A stretch of 64,000 nt of DNA from Olleya aquimaris (GTDB lineage Bacteria; Bacteroidota; Bacteroidia; Flavobacteriales; Flavobacteriaceae). This document shows, in pieces, positions 8,524 to 19,679 of this stretch. A program made the translations under genes and the position numbers. A model generated the notes under the pieces. It did not search any database. It was not told where the DNA came from and saw only the letters and a program-made list of their open reading frames with translations. The DNA lies in contig NZ_QLLO01000011.1 in NCBI RefSeq assembly GCF_003259525.1, forward strand, positions 1-64,000, read 5' to 3'. How positions within the stretch are numbered: the stretch's first letter is position 1; every line of letters starts with the position of its first letter.

Positions 8524-10199
8524 AACAAATAGTATTCCTTTTATTAATCTCTATGACTTTTTACAGCTGTAAAAAGTCAAAGGTAGTTGGACTAATTACC
8601 GATAATGCAATGGTCGTATCTGCACGTGAGGAAGCCTCTAAAATTGGTACAGATATATTAAAACAAGGCGGTAACGTTTTTGACGCCATGATTGCAACAG
8701 ATTTAGCTTTAGCAGTCTGCTACCCTTATGCTGGTAATATTGGTGGTGGTGGCTTTATGGTTTACAGGCTAAAAGATGGAAGCATTGGTGCATTAGATTA
8801 CCGCGAAAAAGCCCCAAAATTAGCAACCAAAGACATGTATTTAGATAGTTTAGGTAATGTTATTCCAGATTTAAGCACCAAAGGTGGATTAGCGGTTGGT
8901 GTACCAGGTACTATAGCTGGATTGTTTGAAGTACACAAAAAATTTGGAAGCTTACCTATAGAAATGATTATGGAGCCTGTTATAGACTTAGCTAGTCGTG
9001 GTTATGTGGTTACAAAAAAAGACCAAGACGTATTAGACGAAAAACGTCAGGATTTTTTAGAGGTGAATACAAGCCCAATTTTATTTAGCAAAGATTGGAA
9101 AGCAAAAGATACCATTAAACAACCCAACTTAGCCAATACTTTAAAGGCGATAATGAAAGATGGTCGGGACGCCTTCTACAAAGGAGAAATAGCTGAAACT
9201 TTAGCAACATTTATTCAAGCAAATGGTGGTATTATTACGGTTGAAGATTTAGCAAATTATGAAGCTGTTTGGCGCACACCCATTACATTTAAATATGACG
9301 ATTTAAATATCATATCCATGTCTCCTCCTTCCAGTGGTGGTATTTGCCTAGCTCAAATTATGAAACAAATAGAACCGTTTCAATTGGATGAATTTGGACA
9401 CAACTCGTTAAAATCGGTTCAAGTCATAACCGAAGCAGAACGTCGTGCGTATGCGGATAGAAGTTTCTATTTGGGTGATCCTGATTTTGTTAGTATTCCG
9501 CAAGAAGAATTAATCAGTATTGATTATTTAAGTAACAGAATGGCTGATTTTTCTTTTTATAAAGCAACACCTTCCACCGAAATTTCACACGGAAAAGTAG
9601 AAATTATTGAGAGTAATGAAACCACCCACTACTCTATTGTAGACCATTTTGGCAATGCTATTGCTGTAACTACAACTTTGAATTCTGGATTTGGCTCTAA
9701 GTTATACAGTCAAGAATTAGGTTTTTTTCTTAATAACGAAATGGACGATTTTTCTAGTAAACCAGGAGCACCTAATGTGTATGGATTAATTGGTGCAGAA
9801 GCTAATGCGATTTTGCCAGAAAAACGAATGCTTAGCTCTATGACGCCAACAATTATTGAGAAAAACGACAAGCTTTACATGACACTAGGGACACCTGGTG
9901 GTTCTACAATTATCACTTCTGTTTTACAAACTATACTAAATGTGCATGAATATAAGATGAGTATGCAAGAAGCGGTAAATGCGCCAAGATTTCATCATCA
10001 GTGGTTACCTGACGAGATTAGAATGGAACCAAATTCGTTCTCCTCAGAGCTTATTAATCAATTAGAAGCAAAAGGTTATAAAATCAATCAAGAAAATGCT
10101 CCTGTTTTAGGAAAAGTGGACGGAATATTAATTTTAGAAAACGGACAATTGGAAGGTGGAGCAGATCCAAGAGGTGATGATACTGCTGTAGGATTTTAA
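8520..10199 (+). CDS. ggt: Gamma-glutamyltransferase/glutathione hydrolase
   Basis: 559 residues, full length. A lipobox-type signal ends at C17 (FYSC), so it is probably a periplasmic or outer-membrane lipoprotein. The proenzyme self-cleavage site is ETTHYSIVD; the nucleophile should be T368, the first Thr of TTHYS. The conserved GGGGF (about 75-79) and GTPGGS (C-terminal third) motifs are present. It breaks down glutathione and other gamma-glutamyl peptides. The start overlaps the stop of the AcpH-like gene. Confidence 0.93.
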   Translation: MKQIVFLLLISMTFYSCKKSKVVGLITDNAMVVSAREEASKIGTDILKQGGNVFDAMIATDLALAVCYPYAGNIGGGGFMVYRLKDGSIGALDYREKAPKLATKDMYLDSLGNVIPDLSTKGGLAVGVPGTIAGLFEVHKKFGSLPIEMIMEPVIDLASRGYVVTKKDQDVLDEKRQDFLEVNTSPILFSKDWKAKDTIKQPNLANTLKAIMKDGRDAFYKGEIAETLATFIQANGGIITVEDLANYEAVWRTPITFKYDDLNIISMSPPSSGGICLAQIMKQIEPFQLDEFGHNSLKSVQVITEAERRAYADRSFYLGDPDFVSIPQEELISIDYLSNRMADFSFYKATPSTEISHGKVEIIESNETTHYSIVDHFGNAIAVTTTLNSGFGSKLYSQELGFFLNNEMDDFSSKPGAPNVYGLIGAEANAILPEKRMLSSMTPTIIEKNDKLYMTLGTPGGSTIITSVLQTILNVHEYKMSMQEAVNAPRFHHQWLPDEIRMEPNSFSSELINQLEAKGYKINQENAPVLGKVDGILILENGQLEGGADPRGDDTAVGF

Positions 10200-10250
10200 A
10201 CTAAACAATTTAGAGATAACTAATCCGTTTAATTGTTATAACTTTATACA

Positions 10251-10964
10251 ATGAAATCTAAAAAAATCATAAAAATTATAGCTGGTGTTGTTATTTTTTT
10301 GACATTACCTAGCCTATTGTTTTTTGGTTTTGTGTATTTAAAATATAACGAAGACTTACCTATTGGTAGTCAACCAGAAAAAGCAGATATATTAGCCCAT
10401 AAAATGCTAATTGCCTTAAATGCTGATGCCTACGATGCTACAAATTATATAGAATGGACTTTTAAGCGAAAACACCATTTTAAATGGAATAAAAAAGATA
10501 GTGTTTGTGAAGTAAATTGGAGAGAATACAAAGTTGATTTAGACTTGAATAACCCATCAAAAAGTGTGGCTTACATCCATAATTTTAGAATTGATAATGA
10601 AAAAAGTATCGAGTTAATTGATACTGCAACTAAATATTTTAACAACGATTCATTTTGGCTAGTTGCACCCTACAAAGTATTTGATAAAGGCACCATAAGA
10701 CGTATAGTCAAACAAGATAATAAAGATGCCTTGTTAGTTACTTATACCAAAGGAGGCACTACTCCTGGCGATTCTTATTTATGGATTTTAGATGAAAACT
10801 ACAAGCCTACAAAATTTAAAATGTGGGCAGACATTTTACCAATTGGAGGTTTAGAAGCAACTTGGACCGATTGGAAAACCACCCAAAGTGGTGCACAACT
10901 CCCAACCCATCATAAATTATTGTTTTTTGGCTTACATATGGGTGATGTTAAAGGAACTAAATAA
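10251..10964 (+). CDS. Membrane-anchored hypothetical protein
   Basis: 237 residues. One hydrophobic segment (about residues 7-28) followed by a soluble, lysine- and tryptophan-rich domain likely in the periplasm. I do not recognise a named family; it resembles conserved hypotheticals of Flavobacteriaceae. It lies 51 bp after ggt on the same strand and could be co-transcribed. No catalytic motif is apparent. Confidence 0.7.
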   Translation: MKSKKIIKIIAGVVIFLTLPSLLFFGFVYLKYNEDLPIGSQPEKADILAHKMLIALNADAYDATNYIEWTFKRKHHFKWNKKDSVCEVNWREYKVDLDLNNPSKSVAYIHNFRIDNEKSIELIDTATKYFNNDSFWLVAPYKVFDKGTIRRIVKQDNKDALLVTYTKGGTTPGDSYLWILDENYKPTKFKMWADILPIGGLEATWTDWKTTQSGAQLPTHHKLLFFGLHMGDVKGTK

Positions 10965-11002
10965 GTAATAAGTAAATAGTTATTTTAACTTTTAACTAAA
11001 AA

Positions 11003-11527
11003 TCACTTCCCTTTTTGTCCTACAAACTGTTGTTCTTTTATTTTAAACAGTACATTAAATGTGGTTAAGCTTCCATAAATACGTGTAATGTATTGTTGTA
11101 AATCTATCTTGTCTTGTTCTTCAAGATTGCTAGAGTTTATTTTTTGTTCCATAACACGTAAACGGTCACGAACCATGGTTATTTTATGAAAAAAATCTTC
11201 AATTTTTATTTCTTTACTTTTTAAATTTTCATCAGCTGGTTTAAGCTCTAAAGTACCACCTTTCCATTTGTCGCCAATTGGCACAATTTCCGACACATCG
11301 CTATACTTTTTTAAGATTTGGACTAAACTACTTTCAATATCAAAAAAACTAACTGTATCGACCTCGTTTTCTGAAGCTTCAATAGTTTCAAAATCACCAT
11401 TTAATGGTATGGTTTCCAATCCGTTGTCTATAAAAGTTACCCAATAGTGTTGGTTATCTACGTTAGTGACTACTCCTTTTCCGTATTCAGGATGATTAAT
11501 TCTTGATCCAATTCCTAATAATTTCAT
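11003..11527 (-). CDS. Conserved hypothetical protein with SH3/Tudor-like N-terminus
   Basis: 174 residues, no signal peptide. The first ~40 residues (IGSRINHPEYGKGVV ... VTFIDNG) have the R/V-x-H-x2-(F/Y)-G-x-G-x-V pattern of the small barrel that ends UvrD/PcrA helicases, also seen in this window's UvrD C-terminus (VKHLKFGRGEV). The rest is charged and probably helical. It is divergent from uvrA. A nucleic-acid or polymerase-binding role is inference from the pattern only. Confidence 0.7.
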   Translation of the reverse strand: MKLLGIGSRINHPEYGKGVVTNVDNQHYWVTFIDNGLETIPLNGDFETIEASENEVDTVSFFDIESSLVQILKKYSDVSEIVPIGDKWKGGTLELKPADENLKSKEIKIEDFFHKITMVRDRLRVMEQKINSSNLEEQDKIDLQQYITRIYGSLTTFNVLFKIKEQQFVGQKGK

Positions 11528-11610
11528 GTATTACTTTTTTAGTGTATCAAAAATAGTAATTATTAAGAAAACCATAACCAACTCAACTTCTAAAAGACAT
11601 ACAAAATGCG

Positions 11611-11618
11611 TATCTTTG
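11611..11618 (+). promoter_or_regulatory. -7 box for uvrA
   Basis: TATCTTTG is a full match to TAnnTTTG, 40 bp before the uvrA ATG at 11659. No LexA-like operator was recognised around it. Confidence 0.5.
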
Positions 11619-11658
11619 CAACTTTGTCAGTTTCAGGACAATTAAGTGTAAAAATGCT

Positions 11659-14505
11659 ATGACTAATTTTGAAGAAAACATAGAGGTTAAAGGTGCTAGA
11701 GCACATAACCTAAAAAATATTGATGTCACTATCCCACGAGAAAAACTAGTGGTTATTACTGGTTTGTCTGGTAGTGGAAAATCGTCATTAGCATTTGATA
11801 CTATTTATGCCGAAGGACAACGTCGTTACATCGAAACTTTTTCTGCTTATGCCAGGCAATTTCTTGGTGGTTTAGAGCGTCCTGACGTAGATAAAATTGA
11901 TGGTTTATCTCCCGTAATTGCTATCGAGCAAAAAACTACTAGCAAATCGCCACGCTCTACAGTTGGTACAATTACCGAAATTTATGATTTTTTACGTCTA
12001 TTATTTGCTAGAGCTAGTGATGCTTACAGCTATAATACTGGCGAAAAAATGGTAAGTTATAGCGACGAGCAAATCAAACAATTAATTACAGAAAGTTACA
12101 AAGGAAAACGCATTAATGTGTTGGCACCTGTTATACGTTCTAGAAAAGGTCACTACAGAGAATTGTTTGAACAAATAGCTAAACAAGGTTTTGTTAAGGT
12201 CCGCACAGATGGCGAAATCAAAGATTTAGTGAAAGGCATGAAACTAGATCGTTATAAAACGCATGATATAGAAATTGTTATTGATAGATTAAAAATTGAT
12301 GATGGTGTAGACAATGACAAGCGACTTACCGAAACGATTAATACTGCCATGTATCATGGTGATGATGTGTTAATGGTTATAGACCAAGACACACAAGAAG
12401 TCCGTTATTTTAGTCGCAGCTTAATGTGTCCTAGCTCTGGAATTTCTTACCCAAATCCAGAACCCAATAATTTTTCTTTCAACTCACCTAAAGGGGCTTG
12501 TCCAAATTGTAATGGGATTGGTACCTTATATCAGGTTAACGAGAAAAAAATTATACCAGATGATTCATTATCGATAAAATCTGGAGCTTTAGCGCCTCAT
12601 GGTCCAGAAAAAAAGAGTTGGATATTTAAACAGTTTGAAACGATTGCAGAACGCTATAAATTTAAATTAAGTGATCCTTTTAAATCTATACCTGCAGAAG
12701 CTAAACAAGTCATTTTGTATGGTGGAAATGAGAAGTTTTCTGTAGAAAGTAAAACCTTAGGCATTACTAGAGATTATATAATAGATTTTGAAGGTGTTGC
12801 CAATTTTATTGAAAACCAATATAAAACTGCTGATTCTACGTCTTTAAAACGTTGGGCTAAAGACTACATGGACAAAATTAAATGTCCAGAATGTGAGGGT
12901 TCTAGATTAAGAAAAGAGTCTTTATACTTTAAAGTAAACCAAAAAAATATTGCCGAATTAGCTAATATGGACATTAGCGAGTTAGCAGATTGGTTTAAAA
13001 ATGCTCCCAAACAATTATCTAAAACGCAACTAAAAATTGCTGAAGAAATTATTAAAGAAATTAACGCCAGACTTCAGTTTTTATTAGACGTTGGTTTAGA
13101 TTATTTATCAATAAATCGCAGTTCTAAATCCTTGTCAGGTGGTGAAGCACAACGTATTAGATTAGCCACTCAAATTGGATCTCAGCTGGTTGGCGTACTG
13201 TATATTTTGGACGAGCCAAGCATAGGTTTACACCAACGTGATAATGAAAAATTGATTAATAGTTTAATATCGCTTCGTGATATTGGCAACTCTGTAATAG
13301 TTGTAGAGCATGATAAAGATATGATAGAGCGTGCAGACCACGTTATAGATATTGGTCCTTTAGCAGGTAAACATGGTGGAGAAATTATTAGTCAAGGGAC
13401 ACCAAAGCAATTATTAAAAGAAAACACATTAACTGCAGCTTACTTAAACGGAACAAAAGAAATTGAAATCCCCAAAAAGCGTCGTGAAGGTAATGGACAC
13501 TTTTTAGAACTTAAGGGGTGTACAGGAAATAATTTAAAAAATGTCTCTGTTAAATTTCCGTTAGGTAAAATGATTGGTGTTACTGGTGTTTCTGGTAGTG
13601 GAAAATCTACGTTAATTAACGAAACCCTCTACCCTATTTTAAACGCTCATTATTTTAATGGTGTAAAAAAACCAATGCCTTATAAAAGTATTAAAGGTTT
13701 AGAGCATATCGATAAAGTTATAGATATAAACCAATCACCAATTGGTCGTACTCCACGCAGTAATCCTGCAACTTACACTAAAACCTTTGATGAGATTAGA
13801 AGTCTGTTTGCTAAAATACCAGAAGCTATGATACGTGGTTATAAACCTGGACGATTTAGCTTTAATGTGGCTGGAGGACGATGCGAAACCTGTAAAGGTG
13901 GTGGTTTACGTGTTATAGAAATGAATTTTCTTCCAGATGTTTACGTCGAGTGTGAAACCTGTCAAGGTAAACGATTTAATCGTGAAACTTTAGAAATTCG
14001 TTATAAAGGAAAAAGCATTAGTGATGTGCTAAACATGACTATTAATGATGCTGTAGAGTTTTTTGAAAACATTCCTAAAATTCATAAAAAACTAAAAACC
14101 ATTAAAGATGTTGGTTTAGGTTATATCACCTTAGGACAACAAAGTACTACACTTTCTGGTGGAGAAGCACAGCGTATTAAATTAGCAACCGAGCTTAGTA
14201 AACGCGATACAGGTAATACCTTTTATATATTAGACGAACCCACAACTGGACTTCATTTTGAAGACATTAGAGTGTTAATGATTGTGTTAAACAAATTAGC
14301 CAATAAAGGAAATACTGTTTTAATTATAGAACACAATCTAGATGTAATTAAAACTGTAGATCATATTATTGATATTGGATATGAAGGCGGTAAAGGTGGC
14401 GGACAGGTTGTTGTTGAAGGTACTCCAGAAGAGGTGGCAAAACACAAAAAAAGCTATACTGCAAAATTTTTAAAGAAAGAATTACACCCTAGAAAAAGTA
14501 AATAA
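11659..14505 (+). CDS. uvrA: Excinuclease ABC subunit UvrA
   Basis: 948 residues, full length. UvrA is the dimeric damage-sensing ATPase of nucleotide excision repair and loads UvrB. Two ABC modules are present: Walker [10 protein letters not shown] near residue 35 and GVSGSGKST near 640, each with an LSGGEAQR signature and a LDEP Walker B. Zinc-binding CxxC pairs occur near 280, 408 and 737-765. Some Bacteroidota carry several UvrA copies; this one has the usual domain order. Confidence 0.96.
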   Translation: MTNFEENIEVKGARAHNLKNIDVTIPREKLVVITGLSGSGKSSLAFDTIYAEGQRRYIETFSAYARQFLGGLERPDVDKIDGLSPVIAIEQKTTSKSPRSTVGTITEIYDFLRLLFARASDAYSYNTGEKMVSYSDEQIKQLITESYKGKRINVLAPVIRSRKGHYRELFEQIAKQGFVKVRTDGEIKDLVKGMKLDRYKTHDIEIVIDRLKIDDGVDNDKRLTETINTAMYHGDDVLMVIDQDTQEVRYFSRSLMCPSSGISYPNPEPNNFSFNSPKGACPNCNGIGTLYQVNEKKIIPDDSLSIKSGALAPHGPEKKSWIFKQFETIAERYKFKLSDPFKSIPAEAKQVILYGGNEKFSVESKTLGITRDYIIDFEGVANFIENQYKTADSTSLKRWAKDYMDKIKCPECEGSRLRKESLYFKVNQKNIAELANMDISELADWFKNAPKQLSKTQLKIAEEIIKEINARLQFLLDVGLDYLSINRSSKSLSGGEAQRIRLATQIGSQLVGVLYILDEPSIGLHQRDNEKLINSLISLRDIGNSVIVVEHDKDMIERADHVIDIGPLAGKHGGEIISQGTPKQLLKENTLTAAYLNGTKEIEIPKKRREGNGHFLELKGCTGNNLKNVSVKFPLGKMIGVTGVSGSGKSTLINETLYPILNAHYFNGVKKPMPYKSIKGLEHIDKVIDINQSPIGRTPRSNPATYTKTFDEIRSLFAKIPEAMIRGYKPGRFSFNVAGGRCETCKGGGLRVIEMNFLPDVYVECETCQGKRFNRETLEIRYKGKSISDVLNMTINDAVEFFENIPKIHKKLKTIKDVGLGYITLGQQSTTLSGGEAQRIKLATELSKRDTGNTFYILDEPTTGLHFEDIRVLMIVLNKLANKGNTVLIIEHNLDVIKTVDHIIDIGYEGGKGGGQVVVEGTPEEVAKHKKSYTAKFLKKELHPRKSK

Positions 14506-14549
14506 TATAGACCAAAACTTATTATTTAAAATTTATTGTTTAACTTTAG

Positions 14550-14741
<192 letters not shown>

Positions 14742-14776
14742 ATGTAGTAAAACATTAAACCTCTTATCAAAAAAAC

Positions 14777-14808
14777 AAAAGACCACTAAAATGTTGGTCT
14801 TTTTTTTT
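14777..14808 (+). terminator. Rho-independent terminator after the small membrane protein
   Basis: Stem AAAAGACCA (14777-14785) pairs with TGGTCTTTT (14795-14803), followed by a run of T to 14808. It closes the uvrA/small-protein region. The 14506-14887 interval holds only the 55-residue gene and this hairpin. Confidence 0.75.
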
Positions 14809-14887
14809 GTTTAAATTTTGGTAATAAAACAAATAAATCTTTTTAAACCATTAAATTTGTTTGTTTAAAAATTATTAAAATTATTAT

Positions 14888-15577
14888 ATGAGAAAAGAAC
14901 AACATCCAAAAGGTTGGAATGAGAAAAAAACAAACGATTCTTGGGCGATTTTTAAAATCATGGGAGAGTTTGTTAATGGCTTTGAGAAAATGAGTGCAAT
15001 TGGACCGTCGGTTTCTATATTTGGATCTGCACGTACAAAACCTGACCATAAATATTATAAACTAGCTGTAGAGGTTGCAGAAAAAATTGTAGAATCCGGT
15101 TACGGAGTTATTACAGGTGGTGGACCAGGTATTATGGAAGCTGGTAATAAAGGAGCACATTTAGCTGGTGGAACATCAGTTGGGTTAAACATCGATTTAC
15201 CATTTGAACAACATGACAACCCATATATAGACTCTGATAAAAGTTTAGATTTTGATTACTTTTTTGTTAGAAAAGTGATGTTTGTTAAGTATTCTCAAGG
15301 TTTTGTTGTTATGCCTGGAGGTTTTGGTACTTTAGATGAATTGTTTGAAGCAATCACTCTAATTCAAACTAATAAAATAGAAAAATTCCCAATTATTTTA
15401 GTGGGTACAGACTTCTGGGAAGGTTTAATGGAATGGGTTAGAACTACGCTTTTAGACAGTTTTGCCAACATCAGTGCAGGAGATTTGGACCTTATTCATT
15501 TAGTAGATACCGCAGACGAAGTTGTTGATATTTTAGATAGTTTCTATAAAGATTATGGATTAAGTCCAAACTTCTAA
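14888..15577 (+). CDS. LOG-family protein (TIGR00730, Rossmann fold)
   Basis: 229 residues. The family signature PGGFGTLDE and the nucleotide-binding GGGPGIMEAGNKGA are both present. LOG proteins hydrolyse nucleoside 5'-monophosphates (cytokinin riboside phosphates in plants; AMP-like substrates in bacteria). It is 8 bp before the EEP gene on the same strand, so the two may share a transcript though no functional link is evident. Confidence 0.9.
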   Translation: MRKEQHPKGWNEKKTNDSWAIFKIMGEFVNGFEKMSAIGPSVSIFGSARTKPDHKYYKLAVEVAEKIVESGYGVITGGGPGIMEAGNKGAHLAGGTSVGLNIDLPFEQHDNPYIDSDKSLDFDYFFVRKVMFVKYSQGFVVMPGGFGTLDELFEAITLIQTNKIEKFPIILVGTDFWEGLMEWVRTTLLDSFANISAGDLDLIHLVDTADEVVDILDSFYKDYGLSPNF

Positions 15578-15585
15578 AATCACTC

Positions 15586-16851
15586 ATGAAAAAGACTGTT
15601 TTATACCTTGTAATTTTACTTAATTTTTCAGGTGTCTTGGCTCAAGACACCTTTAAAACTATGTTTTATAACTTATTAAATTTTCCGCTTCAAGAACCTG
15701 CTAACGCACGATTAAACGAGTTAGAAATTATCCTAACAGACTATCAACCAGATTTATTTATGGTTTGCGAACTCAATAATAGTTCTGGTGCCAATACTAT
15801 TTTAAGTATGATGCAACAAAGCATTAATACTAATTATCAAATGGCGAATTTTGTTTCAAATACTAGTGATGATAACATTGGTGACCAAAACGATTTACAA
15901 AACCTCATTTATTATGATAGTTCAAAATTTACTTTAGAAAGCCAAACCGAAATTGGTACCCTTTTTAGAGATTTTAATCATTATGTATTAAAACTAAATA
16001 CAGTTAACCAAACTAGCAATCCAATTATACTTAATGTTATTGTTTGCCACTTAAAAGCATCTAGTGGTTCTGACAACGAACAATTACGTTTGCAAATGGC
16101 TCAAGATTTAACCAGTTACTTAAATGGCTTTTCAAGCTCTGAATATTTTTTATTAGCTGGAGATTTTAACGTGTATTCCAATTCTGAGCCTGCTTTTCAG
16201 GAGTTTATAGATACTAACAACAATATTACGTTTGTAGATCCTGCAAACAGAATAGGAAATTGGCATAATAATGTCAGTTTTGTAGATGTGTTTACACAAT
16301 CTACAAGAACTACAACTTCTTTAGGTGGTTCTAGTGGAGGTTTTGATGACCGTTTTGATTTTATAATGACAAGTACCTCTCTTGATAATAATACAGAGCT
16401 TAAGTTTGTACCAAACAGTTATCAAGTATTTGGAAATAATAACAATTCTAATTGTTGGAACAGTGCTATAAATAGCACAGATTGTTCTGGTGCTTTATTT
16501 TCACAAACCATAAGAGAATCGCTACACAATTTTAGCGATCATCTTCCCGTTACATTAACTATTGAGACTAATCAAAGTTTTTTAAGTACACCTGAGGTGA
16601 CATTTATTCAACCTACTTTTGAAATTGTAGGTACAAATATGGTTAGTACTACTATAGACATAAAAATTAATAAGCAACCAACTTTTGCAACCAACATAAA
16701 CATTTACAACACATTAGGACAAATGGTAACAAGTATTCCTATAAACGATAAAACTATAACTGTAGATATTTCGTATTTATCAGAGGGAATATATTACATT
16801 TCGCTACCTAATGTTAACGTTCAACCTTTAAAGTTTGTAAAAGTCCATTGA
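15586..16851 (+). CDS. Secreted endonuclease/exonuclease/phosphatase-fold protein with T9SS sorting tail
   Basis: 421 residues. Signal peptide ends about residue 20 (VLAQ). EEP catalytic motifs are in order: CELNN, AGDFNVY and FSDHLPV. The last ~75 residues (INIYNTLGQMV ... LSEGIYYISL ... FVKVH) form a type A T9SS C-terminal domain, so the protein should cross the outer membrane and be released or surface-attached. It may be an extracellular DNase or phosphodiesterase; the substrate is not proven. It overlaps the next gene by 4 bp. Confidence 0.88.
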   Translation: MKKTVLYLVILLNFSGVLAQDTFKTMFYNLLNFPLQEPANARLNELEIILTDYQPDLFMVCELNNSSGANTILSMMQQSINTNYQMANFVSNTSDDNIGDQNDLQNLIYYDSSKFTLESQTEIGTLFRDFNHYVLKLNTVNQTSNPIILNVIVCHLKASSGSDNEQLRLQMAQDLTSYLNGFSSSEYFLLAGDFNVYSNSEPAFQEFIDTNNNITFVDPANRIGNWHNNVSFVDVFTQSTRTTTSLGGSSGGFDDRFDFIMTSTSLDNNTELKFVPNSYQVFGNNNNSNCWNSAINSTDCSGALFSQTIRESLHNFSDHLPVTLTIETNQSFLSTPEVTFIQPTFEIVGTNMVSTTIDIKINKQPTFATNINIYNTLGQMVTSIPINDKTITVDISYLSEGIYYISLPNVNVQPLKFVKVH

Positions 16852-19679
16852 AACTAAACTATACTATTTTATTATGTGCTTTACTTTTAAGTATTTCGGC
16901 TTTAAGCCAAAATAGTTTAGATATTTCTGCTGTATTTAATACAGATAAACATAGTATAGACATCACGCAAACCATCCAGTATCAAAATAAAACTAACAAA
17001 ACGTTAGATACTATTTATTTACATGATTGGAGTCATAGTTACTCTTCAAAAACAACACCATTAGCCGAGCGTTTTGCAGAAGAGTTTAAAACAACTTTTC
17101 ATTTTGCAAAAAATGAAGACAGAGGGTTTACTGCCATAACTAGCATAAAGCAATCCAATAAAAATACATTTTTTGAACGTTTAGAAAACCATCCAGATGT
17201 AATAAAAGTCGCACTTAATACACCATTAGCACCTAACAGTTTTTACAATTTAACCTTAACGTATATTGTACAAATACCTAATAATAAATTTACTAGGTAT
17301 GGTGTTACGGATGATGGCGAATACAATCTGCGTTTCTGGTACATTACTCCTGCTGTTTTTGATGGATCTTGGCACTATTACAGTAATAAAGATTTAGAAG
17401 ATTTGTTTGTAGAACCTACAGATATCCATCTGGAAGTAAGCTATCCAAATGGGTTTACACCAATTTCTGAATTAGACTTAGTTTCTAATAATACCATAGA
17501 AAACAAAACAACAACTAAATTTAGCGGAAAAGATAGAATTAACACCAAATTCTCTTTGGTTAAAAACAACGATTACAATACTGTTGAAACCGATTTTTTT
17601 AGCATCCAATCTAATATCGATACCGAAGATTTGCCACCAACAGAAATTGCTATTTCTACAGATAGAGTTGCGCAATTTATAACCAATCACTTAGGTGATT
17701 ATCCGCATAAAAAAATACTTTTAACTTGGATAGACTATAGAAAAGACCCTATTTATGGGTTAAACTTATTACCTGATTTTATTAGACCCTTCGAGGATAC
17801 TTTTCAGTATGAATTAAAGCTTCTAAAAACCACCTTAAAAGCCTATTTAGAAAACACCCTTTTAATACATCCTAGAGAAGAACAATGGTTATTAGATGGC
17901 ATCCAGATTTACTATCTAATAAAATATGTAGACGAGTTTTATCCAAACCAAAAAATATTAGGAAAATTAGCAGATGTTTGGGGTGTAAGAGCCTTTCATG
18001 CTGCAGATTTAAATTTTAACGATCAGTATCCATTTTTATACATGCACATGGCTAGAACTAACATCGATCAACCGTTAGCTATGCCTAAAGATTCGTTGTT
18101 AAAATTCAATAAAAACATTTCTAGCAAATATAAAGCTGCTGTAGGGTTAAATTATTTAAATGACTATGTAGGCGATTCAATAGTAAATAAAACTATTGAA
18201 GACTATGTTAAGCAAACCAAATTAAAAAGAAGTACACCAGAGGATTTTAAATATTTAGTACAATCTAAAACTAATAAAGACTTGTCTTGGTTTTTTAATG
18301 ATTATGTAAAGACCAGTAAAAAAATTGATTTTAAAATTAAAAAAATCAAAAAAACAGAAGACTCTATATTGGTAACTCTTAAAAACTTAAGAGAGACCAA
18401 AATGCCAATATCATTATTTACGTTAGAAAATGACAGCATCACCTCTAAACAATGGATAGATGGATTTGAAGGTACAAAAACAGTCACCATTGCAAACAAA
18501 GAGGTCGATCAATTAGCATTAAATTACGATTATGTAGTTCCAGAATTTAATCAGCGTAATAACTACAAAAAATTAAACGGATTTTTCCTTACCAACAAAC
18601 CATTACAATTCAGGCTTTTTAAAGATATTGAAGACCCAAATTATAACCAGGTCTTTTTTATGCCAGAATTTGAATATAATTTTTATGATGGATTATCTCC
18701 TGGCTTAAAGTTGTACAACAAAACCTTATTAAGCAAACGTTTTTTATACAAACTAAGTCCAAAATTTGGATTTAAAAGCAAACAAGTTGTTGGTAGTGCG
18801 TCATTAGTTTACAATGCTAGACCAGAAAATTCTGATAATTACAGAACACGATATGGATTGTCTGGAAATTACTATAACTATGCACCAAATTTAACGTATT
18901 CGTCTTTTACTCCATTTATAGATATTAATTTTAGAGATCATAAAGATTTAAGAGATAACAAACGTAAATTTTTATCATTTAGATACATCAATATCAACAG
19001 AGAAGTTGATCCAACCGGAGAGTTTGAAACCGAAGGCGAGCCCAAATACTCTGTTTTTAATGCAAAGTTTGGTATAGTAGATAATAATTTAAAAGAATTC
19101 TCATCTTTATTTACAGATGTACAATTGGCTAAAAACTTTGGTAAAGTATCTGCCACGCTTGAGTTTAGGAATTTAAACGAACGCAACAAACAATTTAATT
19201 TAAGAGTGTTTTCAGGATTATTCCTTTATAACGACACCTATCAAGATTCAAACTTTTTTAGTTTTGCTTTAGATAGACCTACAGATTATTTATTTGATTA
19301 TAATTACTTGGGTCGTAGTGAGCAAACAGGCTTGTTAAGCCAGCAAATTATCATTGCAGAAGGTGGCTTTAAATCTAAATTAACACAACCTTTTGCTAAC
19401 CAATGGATGACAACTGTTAACACTAGTGCAACCTTATGGAGATACATCATGCTATATGGTGATGCTGGAGTTATAAAAAACCAAAATTTTAAACCAGAGT
19501 TTGTTTATGATGCTGGAATACGACTTAATTTAGTCGAAGACTATTTTGAATTATACTTCCCATTATATTCTAATTTAGGTTGGGAAATTGGACAACCTAA
19601 CTACGACGAAAAAATTAGGTTTATAGTAACGCTTTCTCCTAAAACATTATTGGGCTTATTTACAAGACGTTGGTATTAA
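16848..19679 (+). CDS. M1 peptidase-like protein lacking zinc ligands, with C-terminal probable beta-barrel
   Basis: 943 residues from a TTG start that overlaps the previous TGA stop. A signal peptide ends near residue 20. Residues about 25-500 follow the M1 aminopeptidase plan (N-terminal beta domain, then the catalytic-like region), but where HExxH-x18-E should be there is LKTTLKAYLENTL ... WLLDG (about 326-351), so both histidines are absent. From about 590 to the end the sequence alternates polar/hydrophobic and ends RRWY, like an outer-membrane barrel. Inferred role: non-peptidase binding or assembly at the outer membrane. Confidence 0.75.
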   Translation: MKLNYTILLCALLLSISALSQNSLDISAVFNTDKHSIDITQTIQYQNKTNKTLDTIYLHDWSHSYSSKTTPLAERFAEEFKTTFHFAKNEDRGFTAITSIKQSNKNTFFERLENHPDVIKVALNTPLAPNSFYNLTLTYIVQIPNNKFTRYGVTDDGEYNLRFWYITPAVFDGSWHYYSNKDLEDLFVEPTDIHLEVSYPNGFTPISELDLVSNNTIENKTTTKFSGKDRINTKFSLVKNNDYNTVETDFFSIQSNIDTEDLPPTEIAISTDRVAQFITNHLGDYPHKKILLTWIDYRKDPIYGLNLLPDFIRPFEDTFQYELKLLKTTLKAYLENTLLIHPREEQWLLDGIQIYYLIKYVDEFYPNQKILGKLADVWGVRAFHAADLNFNDQYPFLYMHMARTNIDQPLAMPKDSLLKFNKNISSKYKAAVGLNYLNDYVGDSIVNKTIEDYVKQTKLKRSTPEDFKYLVQSKTNKDLSWFFNDYVKTSKKIDFKIKKIKKTEDSILVTLKNLRETKMPISLFTLENDSITSKQWIDGFEGTKTVTIANKEVDQLALNYDYVVPEFNQRNNYKKLNGFFLTNKPLQFRLFKDIEDPNYNQVFFMPEFEYNFYDGLSPGLKLYNKTLLSKRFLYKLSPKFGFKSKQVVGSASLVYNARPENSDNYRTRYGLSGNYYNYAPNLTYSSFTPFIDINFRDHKDLRDNKRKFLSFRYININREVDPTGEFETEGEPKYSVFNAKFGIVDNNLKEFSSLFTDVQLAKNFGKVSATLEFRNLNERNKQFNLRVFSGLFLYNDTYQDSNFFSFALDRPTDYLFDYNYLGRSEQTGLLSQQIIIAEGGFKSKLTQPFANQWMTTVNTSATLWRYIMLYGDAGVIKNQNFKPEFVYDAGIRLNLVEDYFELYFPLYSNLGWEIGQPNYDEKIRFIVTLSPKTLLGLFTRRWY

